A program made the translations under genes and the position numbers. The notes under the pieces are model-generated. The model was given only the letters and a program-made list of their open reading frames with translations. It searched no databases and was not told the DNA's origin. Below, piece after piece: positions 57,310 to 64,000 of a stretch of 64,000 nucleotides of DNA (position 1 is the first letter of the stretch; the number at the start of each line of letters is the position of its first letter). Where the stretch lies: NCBI GenBank assembly GCA_040223615.1, contig JAVKFY010000021.1, forward strand, positions 45,042 to 109,041, given 5' to 3'. This stretch comes from JAVKFY01 sp040223615 (GTDB lineage: Bacteria; Pseudomonadota; Alphaproteobacteria; GCA-2731375).

Positions 57310-59223
57310 ATGGCCGGAACCGCGACCTCGATTTCCCAGCAAGAAGACACGCTGGTTCTGAGCGTCGTCACCGACGCCGGACCGGTATCGGTGACCGCGC
57401 TCGCCGATGGCCTGAACCATCCCTGGGGCATGACCTTCCTGCCCGACGGCCGCCTGCTGGTCACCGAGCGCAATAGCGGCGACCTCTACATCATGGACGC
57501 GGACGGCAGCTTGTCGGCGCCGGTGGCCGGGACCCCGGCGGTGCATGCTGCCGGCCAGGGCGGTCTGCTCGACGTCGCGCTCGACCCCGATTTCGCCGAC
57601 AACGCCCTGGTCTACCTGTCATTCGCCGCGGGCAGCGCCGCCGGCGCCGGTACCGCGGTGGGGCGCGGCCGCCTGGTCGACGACCGCATCGAGGACTTCG
57701 AGACCCTGTTCATCCAACAGGATCAGGTCACCGGCAGCGGCCACTATGGCGGCCGCATCGTCTTCGCCCCCGACGGCACGCTGTTCCTGACCACCGGCGA
57801 TCGCCAGAAGAACGACCCGGCGCAGGACCCGACCAACCACATCGGCACCATCGTGCGCCTGAACCCGGACGGCAGCGTGCCGGCCGACCATCCGTTCGTC
57901 GGCGACGACGGCGTGCTCGACGAGATCTGGACGCTGGGCCACCGCAACGTGCAGGGCGCCGCGATCGACCCGCAGACCGGCCTGCTCTGGGTCACCGAGA
58001 TGGGCCCGCAGGGCGGCGACGAGTTCAACCAGATCGTCGGCGGCGAGAACTACGGCTGGCCACTGGTGAGCTGGGGCGACCAGTATGGCGGCGCCGACAT
58101 CCCAGACCCGTCGACCCGACCCGACTTCGCCGACGCGGCACTGTTCTGGTCGCCGGCGGTGGCGCCCTCCGGCATGACCTTCTACACCGGCGACATGTTC
58201 CCGGCGTGGCAGGGCAGCGCGCTGATCGCCAGCCTGCGCGGCCAGAGCCTGATCCGGATCGAGACCGACGGCACCGGTGCCGTGAAGGCGGAGCGGATCG
58301 AGCTCGGCGCCCGCCTGCGCGATGTCGAGCAGGGGCCGGACGGCTCGGTCTACCTGCTGACTGATGCCGACGACGGTATGGTCTGGAAGCTGGTCGCCGG
58401 CATCGTCGAACCGCCCGGCGCCGACGACGGGCCGCCGGCCGACGATGGCGGCAGCGACACTGTCGGCGGAGACACTGTCGGCGGCAGCGACAGCCTGATC
58501 GGCACCGCCGCGGCGGAATGGCTGGTAGCAAGCGACGCCGACGACTGGATCGATGGCGGCGAGGGCGCCGACACCATCGTCGCCGGCATCGGCAACGACT
58601 GGACCGAGCCGGGCGCCGGCGACGACCGCATCTGGGGCCAGGCCGGCGACGACTCGCTGAACGGCGGCGACGGCGACGACGTCGCCCGCGGCCAGGCCGG
58701 CGCCGACCGCCTGAACGGCGATGCCGGCGCCGACAACCTGTTCGGCGGCGCTGCCGACGACTGGGTCGATGGCGGCGCGGGCGGCGACACCGTCGCCGGC
58801 AATTCCGGCGTCGACACGGTTATCGGCGGCGCTGGCGACGATACCGTGCGCGGCCAGGGCGGCGCCGACGCGTTGTTCGGCGGCGACGGCGCCGACCTGG
58901 TGGTCGGCCATGCCGGCTTCGATACGCTGTTCGGCGGTGACGGCAGCGACACCCTGATCGGCGGCACCGGCGACGATGCGCTGGACGGTGGCGATGGCGG
59001 CGACAGCTTCGTGTTCGCCGCTGGTCAGGGCAGCGATACCGTGCTCGACTTCACCGTCGGCCTGGACCTCGTGGTGCTGGTCGGCGCGGCCACTGCCGCG
59101 CTCGCCATCGTCGACACCGGCGACGGCGCGCGCCTGACCTTCGAGGCAATACCGACCACGGCGATCCTGCTTTCCGGCATCGCCGCCAGCGATATCAGTG
59201 AGGGCGACGTCATTATCGGTTAG
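57310..59223 (+). CDS. PQQ-type glucose/sorbosone dehydrogenase fused to RTX repeats
   Basis: The protein has 637 residues and no signal peptide. Residues about 30-370 form a sorbosone/soluble-glucose dehydrogenase propeller: LNHPWGMTFLPDGRLLVTER, GHYGGRIVFAPDGTLFLTTGD, GHRNVQGAAIDPQTGLLWVTEMGPQGGDEFN and GENYGWPLVSWG. These carry the typical PQQ and Ca2+ site residues. A linker with a short Asp/Gly repeat leads to RTX nonapeptides (about 410-560). The C-terminal end carries GARLTFEAIPTTAILL and closes in GDVIIG. It should be secreted by a type I system, oxidising sugars outside the cell, but no exporter is adjacent. AAGGGG lies seven bases from the ATG. Confidence 0.85.
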   Translation: MAGTATSISQQEDTLVLSVVTDAGPVSVTALADGLNHPWGMTFLPDGRLLVTERNSGDLYIMDADGSLSAPVAGTPAVHAAGQGGLLDVALDPDFADNALVYLSFAAGSAAGAGTAVGRGRLVDDRIEDFETLFIQQDQVTGSGHYGGRIVFAPDGTLFLTTGDRQKNDPAQDPTNHIGTIVRLNPDGSVPADHPFVGDDGVLDEIWTLGHRNVQGAAIDPQTGLLWVTEMGPQGGDEFNQIVGGENYGWPLVSWGDQYGGADIPDPSTRPDFADAALFWSPAVAPSGMTFYTGDMFPAWQGSALIASLRGQSLIRIETDGTGAVKAERIELGARLRDVEQGPDGSVYLLTDADDGMVWKLVAGIVEPPGADDGPPADDGGSDTVGGDTVGGSDSLIGTAAAEWLVASDADDWIDGGEGADTIVAGIGNDWTEPGAGDDRIWGQAGDDSLNGGDGDDVARGQAGADRLNGDAGADNLFGGAADDWVDGGAGGDTVAGNSGVDTVIGGAGDDTVRGQGGADALFGGDGADLVVGHAGFDTLFGGDGSDTLIGGTGDDALDGGDGGDSFVFAAGQGSDTVLDFTVGLDLVVLVGAATAALAIVDTGDGARLTFEAIPTTAILLSGIAASDISEGDVIIG

Positions 59224-59246
59224 CGCACGGCAAGGGGACGACGGCG

Positions 59247-61448
59247 ATGATTGATCTCTCGGTTGCGGGTTCCTCGGTGACGTTCGCCGGCATCAATGTC
59301 GGCGACAAGCTCGGCCTCGGCATCGGCGGCACCGCCGGCGACTTCAACGGCGATGGCATCGACGACCTGCTGATGGGGGCGCCGGGCGCGACCGTCGGCG
59401 CCACCGCCGATTCCGGCAAGCTCTACGTCGTGTTCGGCACCACCGGCACGTTCAACACCGACCTGTCCAATCTCGGCAGCGCCGGCACCGAGGTGCGCGG
59501 CGAGGCCGGCGGCTATCTCGGCTTCGCCTTCTCGTCGGCCGGCGACGTCAACGGCGACGGCATCGACGACTTCATCGTCGGCGCGCCGCGCACCGGGCCG
59601 ACCTACACCGGCGCCTCGCACGTGATCTACGGGCCGCTCGATCCGCTGGCCATCGTCGCCATCGGCCTGCTCGACGACGGCTTCACCATTACCGGTAGCG
59701 CCACCGCCGACCTCAGCGGCAGCGCCGTGCGCGGCGTCGGCGATGTCGACAATGACGGCTTCGACGACGTGGCGATCGGCACGGTCAACATCTTCAGCGA
59801 CAACGGCCTGCGCGTCGGCGACATCGCGTTGTTGAACGGCGGTGCGAACCTCGACAACGCGTCGATCGACGAGCAGTTCGCCTTCTTCGGCGATATCGAC
59901 CTGGGCCGGGTCGGCAGTTCGCTGGGCTACGGCGATTTCAACGGCGACGGCTTCGACGACTTCTTCACCGGCGGCAGCACGTTTTACGATGGGGCCGGCG
60001 TGTTGCTTGGTGGCGGCGCCTTCCCGGACGCTAACGACACCGTGGATGGTTCCAACAACCTGCGCTTCTCCACCGCCGGGGTCAGCAGCGAGACCGCTGT
60101 CGCCGCCGACGACTTCAACGGCGACGGCATCGCCGACATGGTCGTCGGCTACAAGGACTATGCCGGCGGCGGCACCAGCCGGGGCGGCTTCTCCGTCGTT
60201 TTCGGCAGTGTCGGGGCGGTCGGCGGCAACCTGTTCTTCCGGCGCGACAGCTTCGCCGTCGGCGAGAACGACAACGACAAGGTCGGCCGCTCGGTCGCCA
60301 GCCTGGGCGGCGATTTCAACGGCGACGGCATCATCGACTTCGTGGTCGGCAGCGAGGCCAACACCGCCTACGTGGTGTTCGGCGGTCCGACGCTGGACCA
60401 GCTGTCCGGCAGCATCGAGGACATCGACGCCAGCACCGGCGTCAAGATCGTCGGCGCCAACGACGGCGACATGGCCGGTCAGTCGGTGTTCGCCGTCGGC
60501 GACGTGAACGGCGACGGACTGACCGACGTCGGCATCGGCGCGCCCGGTGCCAATGGTGGCGCCGGCGCTTGGCATGTCGTGATGGGTGCCTTCACCGCCA
60601 GCGCCACCGACGGCAACGACCGGTTGACCAGCGGCGCCGCCGCCGACGCCATCGACGGCGGCGCCGGCCTGGACACCATCTTCGGCAACGGCGCCAACGA
60701 CACGCTGACCGGCGGTCCCGGCGACGACCTGCTGGCCGGCGGCACCGGCGACGATTCGCTCGACGGCGGTGACGACGCCGACGCGATCTACGGCCAGGCA
60801 GACAACGACACGCTTTTCGGCGGGGGCGGCGACGACCGGCTGTTCGGCAATCTGGGCACCGACATGCTGGACGGCGGCGCCGGCGACGACGCACTGCGTG
60901 GTCACCCCGGCGACGACCTGATCGGCGGCGGCGCCGGCAACGACAGCGGCTTCGGCGGCGCCGACAACGACACCTTGAACGGCGATGCCGGCCAGGACGT
61001 GCTGAATGGCAACTCCGGCATCGATTCGATCTCAGGCGGTGCCGACAACGACACGCTGCGCGGTCAGGGCGGCAGCGACAGCCTGTTCGGCGGCGCCGGG
61101 GCCGACAACCTGCTGGGCATGCAGGGCGCCGACGAGCTGTTCGGCGGCGCCGGCAACGACACGCTTACCGGCGGCGTCGGGAATGACACGCTCGCCGGTG
61201 GCGACGACATCGACATCTTCGTCTTTGGCGACGGCCAGGGTGCCAACCTGATCACCGACTTCGATGCCGCCGCCGAGTTCGTCAGCCTGATCGTGTCCGG
61301 CATCGGCGTGACCGGCTTCGCCGACCTGACCATCGCCGACACCGGCGCCGGCGCGCGCATCACCTTCGAGGCGATCCCGACCACGGCGATCACGCTCGCC
61401 GACGTCGCCGCCGCCGACCTCGACGCGGGGAACTTCTTCTTCAGCTAG
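59247..61448 (+). CDS. FG-GAP (integrin-alpha-like) propeller fused to RTX repeats
   Basis: The protein has 733 residues and no signal peptide. Seven FG-GAP units, each with a DxNGDGxxD calcium loop (for example GDFNGDGIDDLLMGAPGA and GDVNGDGIDDFIVGAP), should form a complete seven-bladed propeller (about 1-450). RTX nonapeptides follow (about 450-655). The C-terminus has GARITFEAIPTTAITL and ends GNFFFS, closely matching the neighbour. It begins 23 bases after the preceding gene and uses a similar AAGGGG ribosome site. A secreted adhesin or sugar-binding protein is likely. Confidence 0.85.
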   Translation: MIDLSVAGSSVTFAGINVGDKLGLGIGGTAGDFNGDGIDDLLMGAPGATVGATADSGKLYVVFGTTGTFNTDLSNLGSAGTEVRGEAGGYLGFAFSSAGDVNGDGIDDFIVGAPRTGPTYTGASHVIYGPLDPLAIVAIGLLDDGFTITGSATADLSGSAVRGVGDVDNDGFDDVAIGTVNIFSDNGLRVGDIALLNGGANLDNASIDEQFAFFGDIDLGRVGSSLGYGDFNGDGFDDFFTGGSTFYDGAGVLLGGGAFPDANDTVDGSNNLRFSTAGVSSETAVAADDFNGDGIADMVVGYKDYAGGGTSRGGFSVVFGSVGAVGGNLFFRRDSFAVGENDNDKVGRSVASLGGDFNGDGIIDFVVGSEANTAYVVFGGPTLDQLSGSIEDIDASTGVKIVGANDGDMAGQSVFAVGDVNGDGLTDVGIGAPGANGGAGAWHVVMGAFTASATDGNDRLTSGAAADAIDGGAGLDTIFGNGANDTLTGGPGDDLLAGGTGDDSLDGGDDADAIYGQADNDTLFGGGGDDRLFGNLGTDMLDGGAGDDALRGHPGDDLIGGGAGNDSGFGGADNDTLNGDAGQDVLNGNSGIDSISGGADNDTLRGQGGSDSLFGGAGADNLLGMQGADELFGGAGNDTLTGGVGNDTLAGGDDIDIFVFGDGQGANLITDFDAAAEFVSLIVSGIGVTGFADLTIADTGAGARITFEAIPTTAITLADVAAADLDAGNFFFS

Positions 61449-61477
61449 CGGCTGAGGCTAGGCGAACCATCCGCGCT

Positions 61478-62089
61478 TCATTCGGCGGTCGCGGCCGCGG
61501 TCCACAGGCACCAGGTTGCCAAGAGGGGTGCGGCGCCGGCGCGCATGACGTGGCGGATTCCGGGCCGGTTGTGGACGATCCCGCCAGGCCCCGGCGCGTG
61601 CCACGGGCCGTCTTCCTGGCGCCACTCGCCTGGCGAGAGCACCAGGTAGACCTCTTCCGGCGGATGACGGTGTTCAGGGTAGGCAACCGTGGGTGCCAGC
61701 AGGCTGATACCGATCAGCACGTCGGCGCGCGGCTCCAGGCCGCCGCGGCCGACCACGATGGCGTTGGCATGGCCGGCATAGAACGCCGGGCCGACCTGCT
61801 CGGCGCCGTCGCGGCGGTGCCAGGCGAGCCTGGGTGTCAGCGCGCCCAGCGCCGCTGCGTGCCGCGCGACGGCCGGCGCTGCGGTCGCGGCGCTTGCCAA
61901 GGCGCCACCCAGGTGACCGTTGGTCGGCAGCGAGGACGGCGCCACCGTCCCTGCCGCGGCTGGGGTAGCGAGCGCGGCGAACGCCCGGGCGATCATCCGG
62001 CCGGCCGCCGTGTCGGGCGCGACCGCGCCGCAGAGCGAGGTCTGCAAGGTATCCAGGAAGGCTTGCAGGTCGGGACTTCGAGGTGTCAT
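61478..62089 (-). CDS. Cupin resembling dimethylsulfoniopropionate (DMSP) lyases
   Basis: A 203-residue single-domain cupin. A helical N-terminal half is followed by a cupin barrel with YPEHRHPPEEVYLVLSPG (His140, His142, Glu146, Tyr148) and GIVHNRPGIRHVMRAG (His173, His180). This arrangement and size match the dimethylsulfonioproprionate lyase cupin family (DddL/DddQ/DddW-like), which cleaves DMSP to dimethyl sulfide and acrylate. Many family members of this type are untested, so activity is unproven. It is isolated between the RTX gene and tRNA-Gln. Confidence 0.7.
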   Translation of the reverse strand: MTPRSPDLQAFLDTLQTSLCGAVAPDTAAGRMIARAFAALATPAAAGTVAPSSLPTNGHLGGALASAATAAPAVARHAAALGALTPRLAWHRRDGAEQVGPAFYAGHANAIVVGRGGLEPRADVLIGISLLAPTVAYPEHRHPPEEVYLVLSPGEWRQEDGPWHAPGPGGIVHNRPGIRHVMRAGAAPLLATWCLWTAAATAE

Positions 62090-62153
62090 GCCGATGTCGC
62101 CTTCGCGTTCGGGCGAGCGCCCCGCTTCCGGACGAGGCCGGCGGGCGCCAGGC

Positions 62154-62228
62154 TGGCTGGGGCGGCAGGGATCGAACCTGCGAATGCCGGTACCAAAAAC
62201 CGGTGCCTTACCACTTGGCTACGCCCCA
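62154..62228 (-). tRNA. tRNA-Gln (anticodon TTG)
   Basis: A complete 75-base cloverleaf on the minus strand with encoded CCA at 62156-62154. The acceptor arm TGGGGCG (62228-62222) pairs with CGCCCCA. The D arm is GCCA/GGC-type, the anticodon stem CCGGT/ACCGG. The loop TTTTGGT gives anticodon TTG. The T arm is GCAGG/CCTGC with TTCGATC. The sequence matches the usual bacterial tRNA-Gln pattern. Confidence 0.97.
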
Positions 62229-62319
62229 TCGCTGGCGCCTGCATCGCATAATTCGGGGCCGTGCCGCAACGGCCTGGGTGTACCGGCCGCGGGCTTCCGA
62301 CGCATGATGCCGTCCGGGC

Positions 62320-63465
62320 ATGGCGACGATTCTTCACATCATAAACGGCCTCGACGTCGGCGGCGCGGAGACCATGTTGGCAAGGCTTCTCGCCGCCAGC
62401 GACCGCGACCGCTATCGGCCGCGCGTGATCTCGCTGACCGACGTCGGCGAGGTCGGCGCAGCGATCGAGGCGCTGGGCGTACCGGTCGAGGCACTGGGCG
62501 TGCGCCGCGCCGGCCTGCCGGGGCCAGGTTCGCTGTCCACGTTGGGGCGCCGGATCGCCGCCGCCGAGCCCGACCTGGTGCAGTGCTGGATGTATCACGC
62601 CAACCTGCTGGGCGGGCTGGCGGCGCGCTGGCGCCTGGGCCGGGCGGTGCCGCAGGTCTGGGGCGTGCGCCAGACCAACCTGGACCGGGCGAGTGTCAGC
62701 CGGCGCACCGCCTGGGTGGCGAAGGCCGGCGGCTGGCTGTCGGGCCGGTTGCCGGCTGCGGTGGTGTTCAACGCCGAGGTTTCCAGACGCGCGCACCTTG
62801 CCATCGGCTACGACGAAGGCCGCTCGCGGATCATCCCGAACGGCTTCGATACCGAGCTGTTCCGGCCCGACCCCGCCGCCCGCGTGGCGCTGCGCCAGGA
62901 ACTGGGCTTGGCGCCGGACACCGTTCTGGTCGGGCTGGTCGGACGCTGGGACCCGCAGAAGGACCACGCCAGCTTCGTCGCCGCCGCCGCCGAGGTGCAC
63001 CGGACGCATCCCGACGCACGTTTCGTGCTCGCCGGCGATGGCGTCGATCGGCACAACGCGGTGCTGATGTCCGCGATTGCCGCCGCCGGCCTCGGCGATG
63101 CGATGCGGCCGCTCGGTCACCGGCGCGACGTGCCGGCATTGACGGCGGCGCTGGACCTCGCGTGCTCGTCGTCGATGGGCGAGGGCTTCGCCAACACCAT
63201 CGGCGAGGCGATGGCCTGCGGCGTGCCGTGCGCGGTCACCGATGTCGGCGACTCGGCGCGCATCGTGGCCGACACCGGCGAGATCGTGCCGCCGCGCCAG
63301 CCGGCGGCGCTGGCCAAGGCGATCGGCCGATTGATCGAGATGCCGGCGCCGGAACGCCGGGCGCTGGGTCAGCGCGCGCGCCAGCGGGTGATCGACGAGT
63401 ACGCCATCGCCGCCGTGACGCGCCGCTTCGAGGCGTTGTGGGACGAACTGCTAGCCGCGCGCTGA
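62320..63465 (+). CDS. Glycosyltransferase family 4 (GT-B)
   Basis: A 381-residue retaining glycosyltransferase. The N-terminal Rossmann half opens IINGLDVGGAETMLARLL; the donor-binding C-terminal half has VGRWDPQKDHASFVAAAAEV and LACSSSMGEGFANTIGEAMACGVPCAVTDVG (the EX7E motif). This subgroup acts in lipopolysaccharide or exopolysaccharide assembly. It converges with a WecA-family gene, overlapping it by 15 bases. Confidence 0.92.
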   Translation: MATILHIINGLDVGGAETMLARLLAASDRDRYRPRVISLTDVGEVGAAIEALGVPVEALGVRRAGLPGPGSLSTLGRRIAAAEPDLVQCWMYHANLLGGLAARWRLGRAVPQVWGVRQTNLDRASVSRRTAWVAKAGGWLSGRLPAAVVFNAEVSRRAHLAIGYDEGRSRIIPNGFDTELFRPDPAARVALRQELGLAPDTVLVGLVGRWDPQKDHASFVAAAAEVHRTHPDARFVLAGDGVDRHNAVLMSAIAAAGLGDAMRPLGHRRDVPALTAALDLACSSSMGEGFANTIGEAMACGVPCAVTDVGDSARIVADTGEIVPPRQPAALAKAIGRLIEMPAPERRALGQRARQRVIDEYAIAAVTRRFEALWDELLAAR

Positions 63466-64000
63466 AACCGTCGCGCGTTCGCGCCGGCCGATGGCGATCA
63501 GCACCGCGTAGATGGTCAGGCTCACCACCACCCACAGCGGGGTCAGCTTCGGGCCAAGCGTCGCGGCATAGCCCGGCAGGCCGATCAGCGCCAAGTACAC
63601 CGCCAGCCCCCAGTGCCACGGCATCAACCGTTCCAGATGGTGGTGCAGGTGGTTGCGGTCGCCGGAAAACGGTGAGCGGCCCTGCATCGCGCGCCACACG
63701 ATCAGCCGCAGGCAATCGACCACCGGCACCAGGAACCACAGCGCCACCACGTCGGCCGGCAGCGCGTCGAAGCCGACATTGTAGACGTAGACCGTGAGCA
63801 GCCCGATCAGGATCGCCAGCGCGTAGGTGCCGCCGTCGCCCAGGAACAGCCGCCCGGCGAGGTTGTAGACCAGCACCACCGCCAGCATCGCCGCCAGCGC
63901 CCACAGCAGGCCGACCAGGTGCACCGGCGCGTGCAGGGCCAGCAGGCCGGTCCAGATCAGCGCGATGCCGGTGACCAGCCCGTTCTTGCCGTCGGCCATG
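63451..64000 (-). CDS. WecA/MraY-family polyprenyl-phosphate glycosyl-1-phosphate transferase (C-terminal part)
   Basis: The gene runs off the right edge; 183 codons of the C-terminal part are visible. It begins inside the core (DGKNGLVTG) and continues with LAGRLFLGDGGTYALAILIGLL and the FSGDRNHLHHHLERLM motif typical of the WecA/TagO group, between several membrane segments. These enzymes start lipid-linked glycan synthesis by moving a sugar-phosphate onto undecaprenyl phosphate. It converges with the family 4 glycosyltransferase, forming a surface-glycan neighbourhood. Confidence 0.85.
   Translation of the reverse strand, partial: MADGKNGLVTGIALIWTGLLALHAPVHLVGLLWALAAMLAVVLVYNLAGRLFLGDGGTYALAILIGLLTVYVYNVGFDALPADVVALWFLVPVVDCLRLIVWRAMQGRSPFSGDRNHLHHHLERLMPWHWGLAVYLALIGLPGYAATLGPKLTPLWVVVSLTIYAVLIAIGRRERATVSARG

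Noticed and set aside
62083..62307. Plus-strand frame with GRDRTCECRYQKPVPYHLATPHR across tRNA-Gln
   Set aside because: Same artefact: antisense translation of the tRNA-Gln gene.

Overview
The window is one GC-rich stretch of an alphaproteobacterial chromosome. The best lineage evidence is the isolated F1 operon atpH-atpA-atpG-atpD-atpC with no F0 genes beside it, the style of the aldehyde and acyl-CoA dehydrogenases, and RTX proteins secreted by a type I system. A Rhodospirillales-like, possibly marine, bacterium fits; a cupin resembling DMSP lyases is the only hint of a marine habitat. No prophage, insertion sequence or CRISPR array is visible. Genes are dense, intergenic gaps are mostly short, and two tRNA genes are present.

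Layout. 1-1483: a leftward operon for a His-rich periplasmic zinc protein (ZrgA/DUF2796), a LolD-type ATPase and a MacB-type permease, headed by a near-perfect Zur box. 1829-4611: an M20 amidohydrolase, an aldehyde dehydrogenase and tRNA-Arg(CCT). 4612-8292: a cell-surface modification pair (acyltransferase-3/SGNH and an SGNH hydrolase) in DNA that looks slightly less GC-rich. 8361-13250: mixed metabolic and hypothetical genes (NIPSNAP, EEP, RidA, a flavin enzyme, an HSL-type esterase).

13700-27840 is the most distinctive locus. A rightward operon encodes an outer-membrane TolC, an 1856-residue FecR-RTX protein, a type I ABC exporter, an HlyD-type adaptor, a CHASE2-class III cyclase whose catalytic domain is split by Sel1 repeats, and a CaiB-type CoA-transferase. 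It looks like a secretion system with its own cAMP-signalling receptor. Two more RTX proteins lie 30 kb downstream (57310-61448): a PQQ-type sugar dehydrogenase-RTX fusion and a seven-bladed FG-GAP propeller-RTX fusion. They share a C-terminal motif and have no exporter of their own, so they are probably further substrates.

27938-41441: msrA, a SRAP peptidase, an MFS transporter, rfbC/rfbD, an FAD-linked oxidase, threonylcarbamoyl-AMP synthase, a MaoC-like hotdog protein, a DmdC-type acyl-CoA dehydrogenase, an orphan CpaF ATPase, an ATC-hydrolase-family protein, and a diiron ferritin-like protein coupled to a cytochrome P450. 41545-46424: the F1 operon. 46636-51870: a thioesterase, a VOC protein, a sulfurtransferase, an Asp-box propeller, a soluble class III cyclase and a flavin enzyme. 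51938-55008: a YqjD/YqjE-like membrane-stress trio and a YihY/BrkB protein. 55101-57078: a Tat-exported amidohydrolase and a cytochrome c. 61478-64000: a DMSP-lyase-like cupin, tRNA-Gln(TTG), a family 4 glycosyltransferase, and a WecA/MraY-family transferase cut by the window edge.

All functional calls come from motifs recognised by eye; no database search was run. Signal peptides, membrane segments and promoters are visual estimates.
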